NCBI GenBank assembly: GCA_020881915.1 | Contig: JAJFPB010000005.1 | Location: 2,356,001 to 2,420,000 of the forward strand | From: Paramyrothecium sp. XJ0827 | Lineage: Eukaryota; Ascomycota; Sordariomycetes; Hypocreales; Stachybotryaceae | DNA length: 64,000 nt | Direction: 5' to 3' | Shown here: piece by piece, positions 13,728-25,492 of the stretch | Position numbering within the stretch: position 1 is the first letter of the stretch | Layout of the letters: the number at the start of each line of letters is the position of its first letter | The notes under the pieces: model-generated | Seen by the model: the letters and a program-made list of their open reading frames with translations, nothing else | The model's database searches: none | Told to the model about the DNA's origin: nothing | Translations under genes and position numbers: made by a program

Positions 13728-15826
13728 TTTCCTGGTTGGTAGCGGGGTATCTCTCGGCGAAGGTGAAGTGTTGAATCTGCGATTCGGCGAGCTGCAAGCC
13801 GTTGCTGATGTAGCACGGGCTGTGAAGGATAATGCCACTCGCTAGGAAGCTGCTTCAATGGGTTCGCGACAATCTCGACTCTTGCACGAAGAGGGGTTGA
13901 CGGTGGAGGGAACGAGAGAAGGCTGGGCTGACTTGCAGAGATATAATCCAAGGAGGGGACCCAGGGGTACGTGGTGCATGGAGGTAGGTATGGTGGGCTC
14001 TTCATACGCCCTGACGTACCCAGCAATCCTAGGCCTAGATGTGGAAGACAAGGGAGGTACCCACTACCTTCAGCGCCTCTACTACTAGTAGGTAAGGCAG
14101 CCTACGGCACTGCTGCTGTTCAACAGTCCAGCCTTGAGGGTGGGCCACACCAGGTCAGGTAGCGAGAGATCCTTGGGGCTGTCATGTGGCTGTGCGCTAT
14201 TTGACCCAAGCTGTAGCCACGACAGACACCTCATCTCCTCAACCTTATGTCACCTGTTGGAGAGCCGCGGCGGCTGACCGGCACAAGAGCCCCAGGCTGA
14301 TTGGGCTCGCCAAGCATCGAAATGCCTCCGGACATCTGTTGTATTTTTATTGCACAATGGAGCATGTGACACTTGCCGGAATGGCCACGGCCAGGTTACA
14401 AGCCAGGCTGTATAAGGTAGCTTGGGCTGTAGGCTGACAGCCACCAGACCTCAATCCCAGTTTTCTCGCATTCTACCAAGCAGAAAGCTTCGAAGACAAA
14501 GGCCAGGTGCATCATTCCATGGCATATCACTGAGAACAATAAGGTACGTATGGGTACACTTTTGGAACATTATTCTCCGTCGGCTTTCGCATGACAAAAA
14601 AACGCCAACAGCTATGTGCTTCGCCACGGTTGTACACCTCGTAATGCAGGTACGTTAACAACCGTAAGCAAATCCTTTACAGGCGTCAGCTCTCGGCATC
14701 TCCGTGCCCCACCAGCACACATGCCTTTCCGGTTCCGCTATGAGGGCTTCATCTTGCGAATGGTTGTTTAATCTGCGAGGCATGCGGCTTGTTCTAGGCA
14801 GTTGCAGCAAAAGCCCTGGATGCTTTACTTGGTAGTGTCATCCGTCTCTGCAAAGGGGCCTGCTATGTTCATGAGCACGAGGCCTCCATTATGAACCATT
14901 ATCTAGCAAACTCCTCTCTAAAACTGATTGTGGAAAATTCCTAGTCATAAACATAAAAAGAAGTCCAAAAGACTTCGACTCATCGTACATACGGAGAAAA
15001 GAGATACTGCGAGAGTAAATTCCTGCTTTCTTTTTCGCCTTCCGCTTTTGGCTCTCCTTGTCCTTTTCAGGATGCCATATCTTTCAGCATGTTCGAAGGA
15101 TGAATGAGTCACAGAAACCGCATGTTCGGAGAAGACTCGCGACAAAAATGAAGTTCGGGAAGGGTAAGGTAGGTAGCCTAGATGGAAATGGTAGAGTGGT
15201 GCATGTTGCAATCCCCGACAAGACAAGGGTCTTTACTGGCGCCTATCATCAGCCACACCTAATGTTCATCGTCGTTGATCAACAAGATCGGGATAAATGT
15301 TCTATTAAAGGCAGATTTACAATACCTCCCTCAGCAGATCAACCACGAAGTGACTATCTCACTGTGGTAATCCGCTGTCGACTAGCCAGGATACCTTTAG
15401 TGACACTCCTAGCCTTTGCGCTTCTGGGCCGGTTTGCAGGGGTACCCATTTCACACATTGGTACTGTATTTAGTGTTATGTTACGCAGATGTGCTCGCTC
15501 TTCTTATGTGAGAGCAGGGTTGGATGGTCCGTTTCCTGGGATCTCCTTGTGATTTTAGAGTGATCCGAGAGTTTCGCGGTCCAGCCAATCTACGAAATGC
15601 ATCTCCACGGCACTCAGCCATGTTGGCTGTTTGCAGCCGGCACCTCGGCGCTTCCCGTTCCTTAGCTGCCCCTCCACTAGTAGGTCCATCCATCCCTCAA
15701 CCTTGCCATCCTGTTGCGCGCAGCCCTCCTGCCACGCTCAACCTGCACCCACGGCCGCCTCACAACAACCTCGCCCATCGCACGCTTCGAACGCATCTCT
15801 GGGAGATAGCACAGGGCTGGCTCACC
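13728..15826. other. Divergent intergenic region between kinase and E2 genes
   Basis: 2.1 kb with no recognisable gene. The left part is the kinase promoter and the right part the E2 promoter; the last 200 nt are C-rich. Copies of a GGTAGGTA-like motif occur near 13985, 14090 and 15168. The longest open frame (164 codons at 15058) has no family resemblance. Confidence 0.5.
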
Positions 15827-16439
15827 ATGGCGGCGTCCATGTGTACGAAGAGGTTGATGAAGGAACTTGCAAAGGTGGGTGCGGATCCAGCCAACATGGT
15901 ATGGCAGAACGACGGCTGGGCGGCGCTGACATTATCTTCAGATCAAGAATGACGGTCTTCCTCCTGGAATAGAGCTGGTCTCGTCAGGCGAAGGCTCAGA
16001 CATAAGCGAGTGGTATCTCGATATCCGCGTGCTCGACCAGAACCCCTTGTACAAGGACGAGGTCTATCGCTTAAAGTTCAAGTTTCCAAAGGCCTACCCA
16101 ATAGGTACGCCCCCCACGGCACTTGTTGCATCCATGGACTCTTTTTAACCCGGTCTTTGCGTCAATATAGAGCCACCAGAAGTAACATTCGAAAAACGAG
16201 CCGATCGTCCGATCCCAATCCACCCTCACATCTACTCAAACGGCATTATCTGCCTAGATCTTCTGGGAAACCAAGGCTGGAGTCCCGTCCAGAGTGCCCA
16301 GAGCGTATGCATGAGCATACAGAGTATGCTTACTAGCAACACCAAGAACGAGCGGCCTCCCGGAGACGAGGACTTTGTCAAGGGGAACAAGTTACGGCCG
16401 CGCGATATCGAATTCCTATACCACGATGCTACAGTGTAA
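15827..16439 (+). CDS. Ubiquitin-conjugating enzyme E2, UBE2W-like
   Basis: Three exons (15827-15874, 15942-16104, 16171-16439) give 159 aa, a bare UBC fold. The start is chosen because MAASMCTKRLMKELAK forms the expected first helix and runs in phase 0 into IKNDGLPPGIEL. The E2 core is clear: PKAYPIEPPEVTF, then HPHIYSNGIICLDLL with the catalytic Cys at residue 98. It is followed by WSPV and AQSVCMSIQSML, which is characteristic of the UBE2W class rather than the UBC4/5 class. The C-terminus YHDATV also resembles the UBE2W end (YHDD). Human UBE2W attaches ubiquitin to disordered N-termini; a similar role is inferred only from similarity. Both introns are about 66 nt. VPS33 follows on the same strand 720 bp downstream. 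Confidence 0.9.
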
Positions 16440-17159
16440 GGCGGCAGGGGCTTTTGGATTTTGGTTCTTGTCGGTCGAGTCTTCATTGGGCGTTAAGTGG
16501 ATTACGGAAGGTAAATGGACTGGTCATTGCATTGGCGAGCAGCATAGCAGCTCAGAGGAGTTGATTTATCGTTCATGAGTACAGGATGGGCGCCAGGATT
16601 GGGCTTGCGTCCCCGCGCAGGGTAGAAGCATACATGCAAGAAGCAGGGTCATAGAATGAGCAACCGGGTGGATTTTTTGATTTGTGAAATGAGAAATTCT
16701 AACGTTATGCCCTTGACTGTCCAGGGTTGAAGCGTCTTAGAGTCGTATATTGGACACATTCCTCGTGCCTTGAAGCGCATGAATGAGAAGTAAGGCGCTC
16801 ACGGATAACGCCAGCCCGTAGAAGAACAAATTCGTCCCCAACAACTTCCAAACAAGCTTCACCGCGGTAAAGCGGCATCCGCGTATGGGCCACGGAACAC
16901 GCCGTGTCTCTTTGCGCAAACTCACCAGTTGGTACGTTTCAACCATGACGTCGGCTGACCTGCCGCATGCGCTGCGCTGCGCGAAATTGGAGACCCAGTG
17001 TTCCCCGCCACCTAATGAGGCACCCTTTCAGGGGAGCTGGGCCCAATTGGAGGGGCCGCTTCTCACCGCCCGAGACGCAATGCTCTTATCACATCCGATA
17101 CCGTAGCTTGCCAGAGCTCCATCAATCCCCAAGCTCTCTCCTCATCGCGCTGGGCCACC
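16440..17159. other. Intergenic region between E2 and VPS33
   Basis: 3' flank of the E2 gene and promoter of VPS33. A pyrimidine/CCA-rich stretch precedes the VPS33 ATG. No other gene seen. Confidence 0.5.
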
Positions 17160-19470
17160 ATGGCTCCTCGCACAGAATTCAACACCGAGCAGGTCCGAGC
17201 CAAAGCTCGCAAGGACTTGCTCTACCTGCTTGAGGGTGTAAGTAAGGCTCCCTGCGATTAGGAGCCCTCCTCTCTACCCCGTGTTGCTAACTTTACCTTT
17301 CACCAGGTTCGTGGCAAGAAGAATGTTGTCCTTGACCGCAGCTTGGTAGGGCCCGTGAGCACCATCGTAAACGTGGCGACGCTTCAAGAATACGGCGTCG
17401 ATAAGTTCTTCATCGTCGAGAACGACAACGTGGACGCAAGCCAACGCAACGTCATCTTCATTGCTAGGGGAGAGTGCGGTCGCCAAGCTGAATCAATAGC
17501 AGGTTAGCCCAGCCCAGTTCCTCCCGTTCTCCTATGGCCAGCAATGTGTGCACTTGCTGCATTCTTCACAAACCGAAACACGGCGTGAAGCATGCCGCCT
17601 ATCAATTCGATCTGCCCTAACGCTGCCTCCGCTGCTTGTGACCGCCGCGCTTTTCACGCCCATTTCGGTGCTGACGTTCTTCGTTCACAGGCCAGATTAA
17701 ACGTGTACGACGGGAAAGCCAGACCGATCATGAGTTTCACATTTTCTGGGTGCCACGCCGTACTCTTGTATCAGATCAGTTGTTAGAAGAGGCAGCCATA
17801 CTTGGTGATGTCAACATCTCCGAGCTGCCGCTTTCATTCTTCCCTCTGGAGAAAGATGTCCTGTCTCTAGAACTTGACGATGCCTTCCGAGACCTGTACC
17901 TTTCCAAGGATCCGACACCCAACTTCCTGTTAGCGAAAGCGCTCATGGAGATTCAGCAAAATCATGGCCTTTTCCCTAGAATCATAGGCAAGGGTGACAA
18001 CGCGAAGCGGGTGGCAGACCTTATGTCGCGAATGCGTCAGGAACTGCTCGCTGGTGAGGATGCGAGCGAAACGCAGAAGGCGGGATTGACGCCGAGCACG
18101 ACGAACGAAGCGGTCATTCTAATAGATCGAGAAGTAGATTTCGTCACGCCGCTTCTCACTCAGCTTACCTACGAAGGCCTGATCGACGAAGTATTCAAGA
18201 TTCAAAACAACCAGACGAAGGTCGATACTACTGTAGTAGGGGCGCTAGCACAATCTTCTACCGCTACGTCTCAAAGTCAGAAACGAACCATCCAGCTGGA
18301 TTCCAGCGACAAGTTGTACGAGCAATTACGAGATGCAAACTTCGCCATCGTCGGCAGTCTCCTCAACAAAGTAGCAAGGCGGTTGCAAAAGGTTCAGACC
18401 GACTACGAAAGCAAACACAAAACCAAGACGATCGCGGAACTGAAGGATTTCGTGGGTCAGCTTCCCGGATATCAGCAAGAGCACCAAAGCGCCAGAATAC
18501 ACACGGGCTTAGCCGAGGAGATCATCAAGCATACCCGAACAGACCAATTCAAGGGTCTACTCGAGGTGCAGCAGAACCTTGCTGCAGGTGCCGACCCCTC
18601 ATCTCAATTCGATGGTATTGAAGAATTAATAGCTCGAGATGCTCCGCTGCCGGAGACTTTGCGGTTGCTCTGCATATACTCGTGCATATCAGGAGGCGTC
18701 CGGCCGAGAGAATACGATCAATTCAGACGCCTGATTCTGCAGGCCTACGGATACCAGAACATCCTGACGCTGAACAACCTTGAAAAGCTGCAACTCTTCC
18801 TCTCACGTTCATCGCCACTTGCCGGTATGATTCCAATGGCCGGCAATGCTGAGGCTGGAGGAACGAAAACAAACTACACGTATTTGCGCAAGCAACTTCG
18901 ACTGATCGTCGACGAAGTCAAGGAAGACGATCCCAACGATATAGCTTATGTGTACAGCGGCTATGCTCCCCTCTCGGTTCGGCTTGTACAATGCATCCTC
19001 CAGAAGCAGTATCTGCTTAGTGTCACCAAGGGTGATGGGGCCGCTAGGTCAACGGGTGCAGCCTCAGGTGCGACGACGCAAGGGTGGCACGGATTTGACG
19101 ACGCGGTCAAACATGTTCGAGGTCAAACGTTCTATGAGCTGCAAAAGGGCGAGGACAAGGCAGTCAAGGCCAGGGCTTTATTATCAGGCAGCGGCAAGAA
19201 GCAAACTGTCTTCGTCGTGTTCGTTGGAGGCATCACTTTCACCGAGATCGCCGCACTGAGGTTTATCGCGAAGCAGGAAGAAGGTGAGAAGCAGAACTAT
19301 CCGAGTCCCCATCGCTTTCATCTCAATCTAACCACGTTGAATTAGAACGCAGAAACATCGTCATTTGTACCACATCCATCATCAGCGGGAATAGGATGAT
19401 GGATGCAGCAATAGAGAAGGGATCCTTTGCAAGGGAGGAAGCACCTAGCACCGCCGCACAGGCAGGATAG
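17160..19470 (+). CDS. VPS33: VPS33, Sec1/Munc18-family protein of HOPS/CORVET
   Basis: SM protein that binds SNAREs and templates their assembly in the vacuolar/endosomal tethering complexes HOPS and CORVET. Four exons (17160-17237, 17307-17502, 17691-19283, 19346-19470) sum to 1992 nt, or 663 aa, close to the usual VPS33 length. The N-terminus has KARKDLLYLLEGVRGKKNVVLD and KFFIVENDN. The conserved SM motif LIDREVDFVTPLLTQLTYEG is at about 235-254. The region GGVRPREYDQFRRLILQAYG and the near-terminal VFVVGG-like strand (VFVVFVGGITFTEIAALRF) are typical of the VPS33 branch. The last intron ends the reading frame used by the long open frame, and the final 42 residues (RRNIVICTTSIISGNRMM) come from exon 4. 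Intron 2 is long (188 nt). Confident identification. Confidence 0.95.
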
Positions 19471-20135
19471 GCAGTGTAAAAATTACCCATTTATTTACGG
19501 CCAACATGGACATCCGGTGCTTTCCTTTTTTGGTGTTGGTCTGAGCGAGCAAATGGCCCGTCGATTGTCGTTTTCATGTTGTTGTTCTTCCTGTGTTATT
19601 CACGAACACGGGCAGGATCGCCTCATGGTGGTGAGATTGAGTGCGAAGCGGAGGACCCACATACGCTAGCCTGTAATTTGATCTGTCGCCTCCACGTGAC
19701 CAACAACCTTTCGATGGTTTCGGCCTCTTGAGGGGCCGCAATTAACTGCGTATCAAAGTCTCCAATGTCCTGACCAGTGTTGTCCATTTCGAATAGGATC
19801 ATCAGCCGATCGAGTTCGATTACCGAGGCCTCAAAACATATCCCTGTCTGTTAAATACATTAAACTCCGGTTGTTCCAATTCTTCGTCGTGAGTCTCGCT
19901 GGACACCTCTCTTCACCCAGCAGCCCATCATCCTTGTACATGTGAGTTCACCGTTACTGAAGACCTGTAATTCTAATAATGGAAAAGACAGGAATTTCCG
20001 TGGTGCCGTTCCATAATGCATCAGCCTCATACCCTGCGCTCATGACTCGGAACACGGCACTGCCGCTGCAGACGATACACATGAACCAGCTGGACTGCTA
20101 CCAATTCCGTTTGTCGAGATTCAGTCTATATCACT
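19471..20135. other. Intergenic region between VPS33 and the LSD1-type gene
   Basis: 665 nt of 3' flank and promoter. A 61-codon open frame at 19979 runs into the start of the next gene but resembles nothing. It could mark an alternative 5' exon of the demethylase gene; I do not call it. Confidence 0.45.
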
Positions 20136-23100
20136 ATGGGATCCAGCCTCAGGAACCAGTTTAGGACGGGAAGCGGGCTTGGGAAGGACGGACTCGGCAA
20201 CACTAATATCTTGAATTCAATCCCAGCGAGAGTGCACTCGGTGGCTCCGGTTCAGCTTGCCAAACAGATATCCAGACCAAGTGGCCCCTCATTAGCGCCA
20301 TCTGTCCAGTCTCGTCAAAGTTCCTCTGAGTTCTCCTCAGAGATCGCCCAGGAAATAATAGTTTGGACCGGAGACATGGATCTAAATTCAGACCTAGATT
20401 CAGAAAGCTCAGGCGACTCGGATCTATCCTCGCCTGCACCTACTGAGTGAGCAGAATCCCGCTGAAAATTCGATCATACCTGATCGATGTTGTGCAAGTA
20501 GCCATCTAATATTGAGCAGTGAGGAGAGTCGACGAAGTGAGGAACCGGAGCTGTCGGGTACTTCTGGCAATGGCGAAGGTATCCAATCTTTCGTATCATC
20601 ATTGTCAGCCTTGACAGACCTATCTGATATATCCTCGCTACCGTCGTCTGTTGCCAGCAAGGCTACCACCCCTGTTGACACAGAAGAATCCACCGCCGCA
20701 CAAAACGACGTACCTACAAAATCTGCACGGCTGCGGTTTTTTCATCGTGAACTCGATCGATTGACAACTACCACTCGCCCGAAGTCCTCAATTCCGACAG
20801 ATATCCCTCTGTACCAGTACGCAAGCGAATGTATCACCGCAGCAGAGTCGTCTAGGCTCAACCCATATGCGCTGCACACGGAAGAATACCTCCTCCTCCG
20901 ACATCATATTTCTCACAGCCAAGTCACAACATATCTCAATATCAGAAACGGGATTCTGCGACTCTGGCTCAGGCATCCTTGGAAAGGTGTGACTCGGCGG
21001 CAGGCAGTCGGTTTCGCCAACGCGCGCTGGTTCGATGCTGCTAGTGTCTGTTATGACTGGTTGGTGCGACGGGGTTACATAAATTACGGCTGTGTTGATG
21101 TTCCGGGGCCGCAAACTCTGGATGATGAGTCCTTGCAATTGAAAAAGGCAAAGACAATTGCGGTCATTGGTGCTGGAATATCGGGCCTGGGATGCGCAAG
21201 GCACTTGGAGTGTCTCATCAAACAGTACGCCGATCGGTTTTATGAACGGGGAGAGGAGCCTCCAAAGGTGGTGATTCTCGAGGGACGCGGCCGTGTAGGG
21301 GGTAGGGTTTACTCTCGGGAATTCAAAACGAAACCAGTTCACCCTAATGCTGAGTTCTCAGGCAAAAGGCATACAGCCGAGATGGGCGGCATGATAATCA
21401 CTGGTTTCGACAGAGGAAATCCAATGAACATCCTCGTTCGTGGGCAGCTTGGCATTCCGTACCATGCACTTACTGCCGATACGACGATATACGACAGCAA
21501 CGGTAAGCCAGTAGATCCGGTGCGGGATCAGCTCGTCGAAAAATTGTACAACGACTGCTTGGACCGCGTGAGTGAGTTCAAGTACAAGCCGCAGCCGTCA
21601 AAACTGATAGAGGGCAACCGTGATCTGATAGACGACGGCAAGGACAGCAACGGAGATGGGAGTAAGACGATCATGCAAGCGGAGGAAGCAGCGGCTGCAT
21701 TGCCTCATGCCCCGCCAGTATCGCAACAAAGCGTCCCTGAACACGTCAATTTGGTTCCGGTAGCGTCGGACAAATTAACAGGACGCGTGTACAACCAGCC
21801 CGGTGTGCCAGCAACACTCAAAGCTTCTGAGAAGGCAAGGCTGATGGGCTGGGAGCTGCGCCGTGGAGCTACAGATGACAATATTGACCTCACAGACGCT
21901 GTCAATAATGAGAAAGCCACATTAGGATCTGTTCTTGATGCGGCTATTTCCCAGTATAAGCATCTCGTTGATCTGACTGCTCAAGATCATCGGCTTGCAA
22001 ATTGGCATGTAGCCAATCTTGAGTATAGCAACGCGACGAACTTGCACAACCTTAGCCTCGGACTTTGGGATATTGATGCTGGCAACGAGTGGGAAGGGCA
22101 ACATACAATGGTTGTGGGTGGATATCAAAGCGTGGCCCGCGGCCTACTTCAGTGTCCCACGCCACTGAATCTCCGAACTTCGTTCGCAGTAAGCCGCATA
22201 GACTACCATAGTCAAGGTTTATCCGGGCCTGCTTCAATTACAGGTGAGGATGGAACCACGATCGAAGCCGACAATGTCGTGTGCACAATCCCGCTGGGCG
22301 TTCTGAAACAGGGAAATGTTACATTCAACCCTCCACTTCCTCCGCGGAAGCTGGAGGCTATCGAGCGTCTCGGATTCGGCATCCTCAACAAAGTTGTTCT
22401 GGTATATAATGAAGCGTTCTGGGATACGGACCGACATATTTTTGGTGTTTTGAGGGACGCACCCAACCGGCACAGTGTAGTTCAAGAAGACTATGGTACG
22501 AACCGAGGGCGCTTCTTTCAATGGTTCAATGTCTCCAACACAACTGGGCTTCCATGCCTTATCGCACTTATGGCAGGAGATGCCGGTTTCGAGACGGAAC
22601 ACAGCAGCAACGACAGCCTAATAACAGAAGCTACAGACATTCTAAGAAGTGTCTTTGGAAAGGATGTCCCCTACCCCGTCGAGGCGGTCGTTACTCGCTG
22701 GGGTTCTGATCGGTTCGCGCGTGGCAGCTACTCCTCTGCAGCCCCTGGCATGCACCCAGATGACTATGATGCCATGGCACAGCCCCAAGGCAACTTGTTC
22801 TTCGCCGGTGAACATACCATTGGCACCCACCCAGCAACTGTGCATGGCGCGTACCTTTCTGGTCTACGGGCCGCTTCTGAAGTCTTGGAAGCATTGATTG
22901 GTCCTATCGAGGTTCCCACGCCGTTGATCCTCCCTCGAGACTCGCTCCTCTTGCATAAGCGCAAGGAGGCAGTCAAAGACCCCAGGCAGGCTCGGCTAGA
23001 CGCATATGAGGCGGAAATATGGGAATACATTCGATCACAGATCGGAGAACGTCCCGTTCGACCAAATAAGATGGCCGGGAACGCGTACCTGCTATTCAGC

Positions 23101-23469
23101 AAGGCGCACTTCGAAACAGCGCGCAAGAAGTGCGAGGAAACACGTAAGCCTGGGAAAACCAGGTCTTTACCAAACGAGGTTCGCATCATGACATCCAAGA
23201 TGTGGAAAGAAGCTCAGCCAGAAGAGCGTAAACCTTTCGAGGAGCAGGCGGCGGAGCAAAAGCAAGCCTACGCCGAAGCATTAGCAGCATATACCGAAAG
23301 TGCGGAGCATTGGGATCGGCAAGCGATTGCACTCCGCGCCACGTATGAGAAGGAGAACCCAAGCTTGCCGAGCCCGGAGGAGTTTGCATTGGGGAAGGGG
23401 TCTCCGCATAAGCGACGTGCAAAGAACGTCAGCTATTCAGAGGATCGCGACACTGAAAAGGAGATTTAG
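20136..23469 (+). CDS. LSD1-type histone lysine demethylase (SWIRM, FAD amine oxidase, HMG box)
   Basis: Nuclear flavoenzyme that oxidatively demethylates mono- and dimethyl-lysine on histone H3. Two exons (20136-20446, 20520-23469) are joined over a 73-nt intron with a codon split GA|T and give 1086 aa. The order is: Ser-rich acidic N-terminus; SWIRM domain at about 197-297 (YLNIRNGILRLW to RRGYINYGC); FAD-binding AVIGAGISGLG at about 318; amine-oxidase body; and an HMG-box-like region at about 950-1040 (RPNKMAGNAYLLFSKAHFE, then IMTSKMWKEAQPEERKPFEE). The active-site Lys equivalent to human LSD1 Lys661 is present in GFGILNKVVLVY (Lys728), and the FAD motif FAGEHTIGTHPATVHGAYLS is intact. 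The tower-domain position holds a divergent, poorly structured insert instead of a clear antiparallel coiled coil. SWIRM plus C-terminal HMG is the known architecture of fungal LSD1 (HdmA-type). The exact 5' start is the least certain part. Confidence 0.93.
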
Positions 23470-23797
23470 ACATTATTATACCCTTCTCTTCGGCGCATTG
23501 TGGGTTTTGCTGGAAACTGGGTCATGCGGGTGGTGCGTCACGAGCTGTGGGTTTGCATTGTTTGGCTGGTGTTTAGATGTGCATGGTATCGGATCACAGG
23601 TGCAACATTGTCCATGGATGGCGTCTTTTAGAATCATTTGTTCTTCAGTCACAACATGTTGAATGGTTTCTCAAGTCTATCGAAGGGACTTTATTGAAGA
23701 CTTTGATACATTGCGGGTACCGTAGAGGATGGCCGCTGCTAGCTTTAGTACAAAAGGAAGCTTGCTGTTGACGCTGCTGCTTGCACCTCCAACAAGA
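23470..23797. other. Convergent 3' region between LSD1-type gene and ATP3
   Basis: 328 nt shared by two convergent 3' ends. Nothing else seen. Confidence 0.5.
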
Positions 23798-25013
23798 TTA
23801 CATGTCCTCCGAGGCGGTGGCACCAGTGATAATCTCGACGAGCTCTCCGGTAATGACAGCCTGTCGGGTACGGTTGTACAGAATCTGGTACTTGCCAATC
23901 ATCTCACCAGCGTTCTTGGAAGCGTTCTGCGCGATTTATCAGTATCGACGGGGTACGACGTAGGATTGCGAGGCTGGAACTTACATCCATGGCGTTTCGT
24001 CGAGCAGACTGCTCGCAGGCGTGGCCCTCAGCCAGAGCCCAGTACAGGGAGTTGGCCAAGCTGTACTCACGGAGGTTGCTGAGAACCTCCTCGTCAACCT
24101 CGAAGGATGAGAAGTTGGCTGCGCGAAATTTGTTATTGAATATGCTTCCAGGCATAACATCATTGGCAGAACTTACGGGACTGCTGGATAGCCTCCTCGG
24201 AAAATGCCTCAATGATGGTGGGCTCGTAGCTGGTGGCGTTGATGAACTTGTTGTAGAGGATCTTGACGTCGGTGTAGTCAGCAGGCAGCAGGATGACCTG
24301 GTCGGCAATGGCCTGGGCGTCGGCGAAGGTGGGAACGTCCTTGCCAATGCCGGCGAAGCTGAGCTGGATGGCCTTGTCGTTGGTTCGCTGGAGCTGAGCC
24401 TTGCACTTCTCACCGACAATAACCAGGTCGAAGGGGGGCTCCTCGTTCATCATGGCGCGGATGCGTCGGCTGAGACCGGAGTGAATACCACCGCAGAGGC
24501 CCTTGTCGGAGGAGCAGACGATGATGAGGGTCTTCTTCTGCTCGCTCTCGATGGGTGCGGTCTCGGCAGCCTCGAAGACCTCGTTGGAGGTCTCGCCGTA
24601 CTTGCGGGAGTCGGTCATGGCACGGGTGGCGCGGGTGAGCTTGGTGGAAGCGACGATCTTCATGGTGCTGGTGATCTTCTTGATGTTGCGGATGGACTTG
24701 AGACGTCCCTCGATCTCACGGAGAGTCGCGTACGTAGCAGCATTGTTACCAACAGCAGTGGCCCTGAGACATCGGTTCAAGTCAGCAAAAGTATCATTGC
24801 AGCAGGCGTCCATGCGTGCCAATCAAGATCTTGTATCGACGGGGTGCCAAAGGGCCTCGTTTGCGATGCGGTGCTGTGTTCGGTTCCGATTCCACCCGCC
24901 AAGAGAGAGCTCCAAAGCAAACAAAATCTTGAGTGGCCCAAATTGTCTCTCACTTACCGAGCAGGAGCTGCGGCAGCAGCTCGGAGAGCCGGTCTGGCTG
25001 CCCTTGAGAGCAT
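23798..25013 (-). CDS. ATP3: ATP synthase F1 gamma subunit, mitochondrial
   Basis: Central rotor shaft of mitochondrial F1Fo-ATP synthase. Four exons on the minus strand (24958-25013, 24177-24763, 23985-24118, 23798-23926) sum to 906 nt, or 301 aa. Exon 1 encodes an Ala/Arg-rich mitochondrial presequence ([19 protein letters not shown]). The mature protein starts near [18 protein letters not shown]. The family blocks [26 protein letters not shown] and [19 protein letters not shown] are present, as is the C-terminal signature near [15 protein letters not shown] and [13 protein letters not shown]. Intron 1 is 194 nt, long for this window; the others are 56-58 nt. The gene is divergent from TOP1 with a 479-bp shared promoter containing a TCACGTGA site. 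Confidence 0.97.
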
Positions 25014-25492
25014 CGTGAAGGTCGCGAGGGGATAGTATGGGCCTCAGCCAAGGGTGACCGATTGATCGCGAGGAATTCGGATCAATTGATGGGGTGAGGT
25101 CGGTTGGTAGGGGTTGGTTGAGGTGAATGCGTTCGCTCCATCGATTTGCTCGAGTCGCTATTTTCCCGGCAAATTGGCGGCTCATGTCACGTGATCGGCA
25201 GCCTGCCTACTGAACTTACTCCCCGGGGCGAGTCTGGAATCGCGCCCTCTTCCTTGACTCTGTCTTCCTCTTTGCCTTTGAGGTCCTTTCGGCTCCTTGG
25301 TTCGTATAGCTGACACTTTTTCTCCCTCATCTTCCTTCATTGGGCGTTGAGGGGTGATTTTGCCGTTCTTTGGCTACCATTCCCCTTGTTTTTCATCCAC
25401 ACGCTTCGCGGCGCATCGGCCCTTTCACCTTCTAACCGTCACATCCCTGCTTTTGCTACTCACAACTAGCTCACGCGGCAACACCTCTCAAG
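25014..25492. promoter_or_regulatory. Bidirectional promoter of ATP3 and TOP1
   Basis: 479 bp between two divergent starts. It contains the palindrome TCACGTGA (25187-25194), an E-box/Cbf1-type site. An ATTGG at 25173-25177 reads as CCAAT toward ATP3. From about 25230 the sequence is strongly pyrimidine-rich toward TOP1, as expected of its leader. Motif meaning is inferred from yeast and filamentous-fungal promoters. Confidence 0.6.

Noticed and set aside
15058..15552. 164-codon plus-strand frame before the E2 gene
   Set aside because: No domain or signal peptide and not joined to the E2 exon in frame by good splice sites.
23989..25035. 348-codon plus-strand frame opposite ATP3
   Set aside because: Antisense shadow of a confidently identified ATP synthase gamma gene; it crosses its introns and exons.
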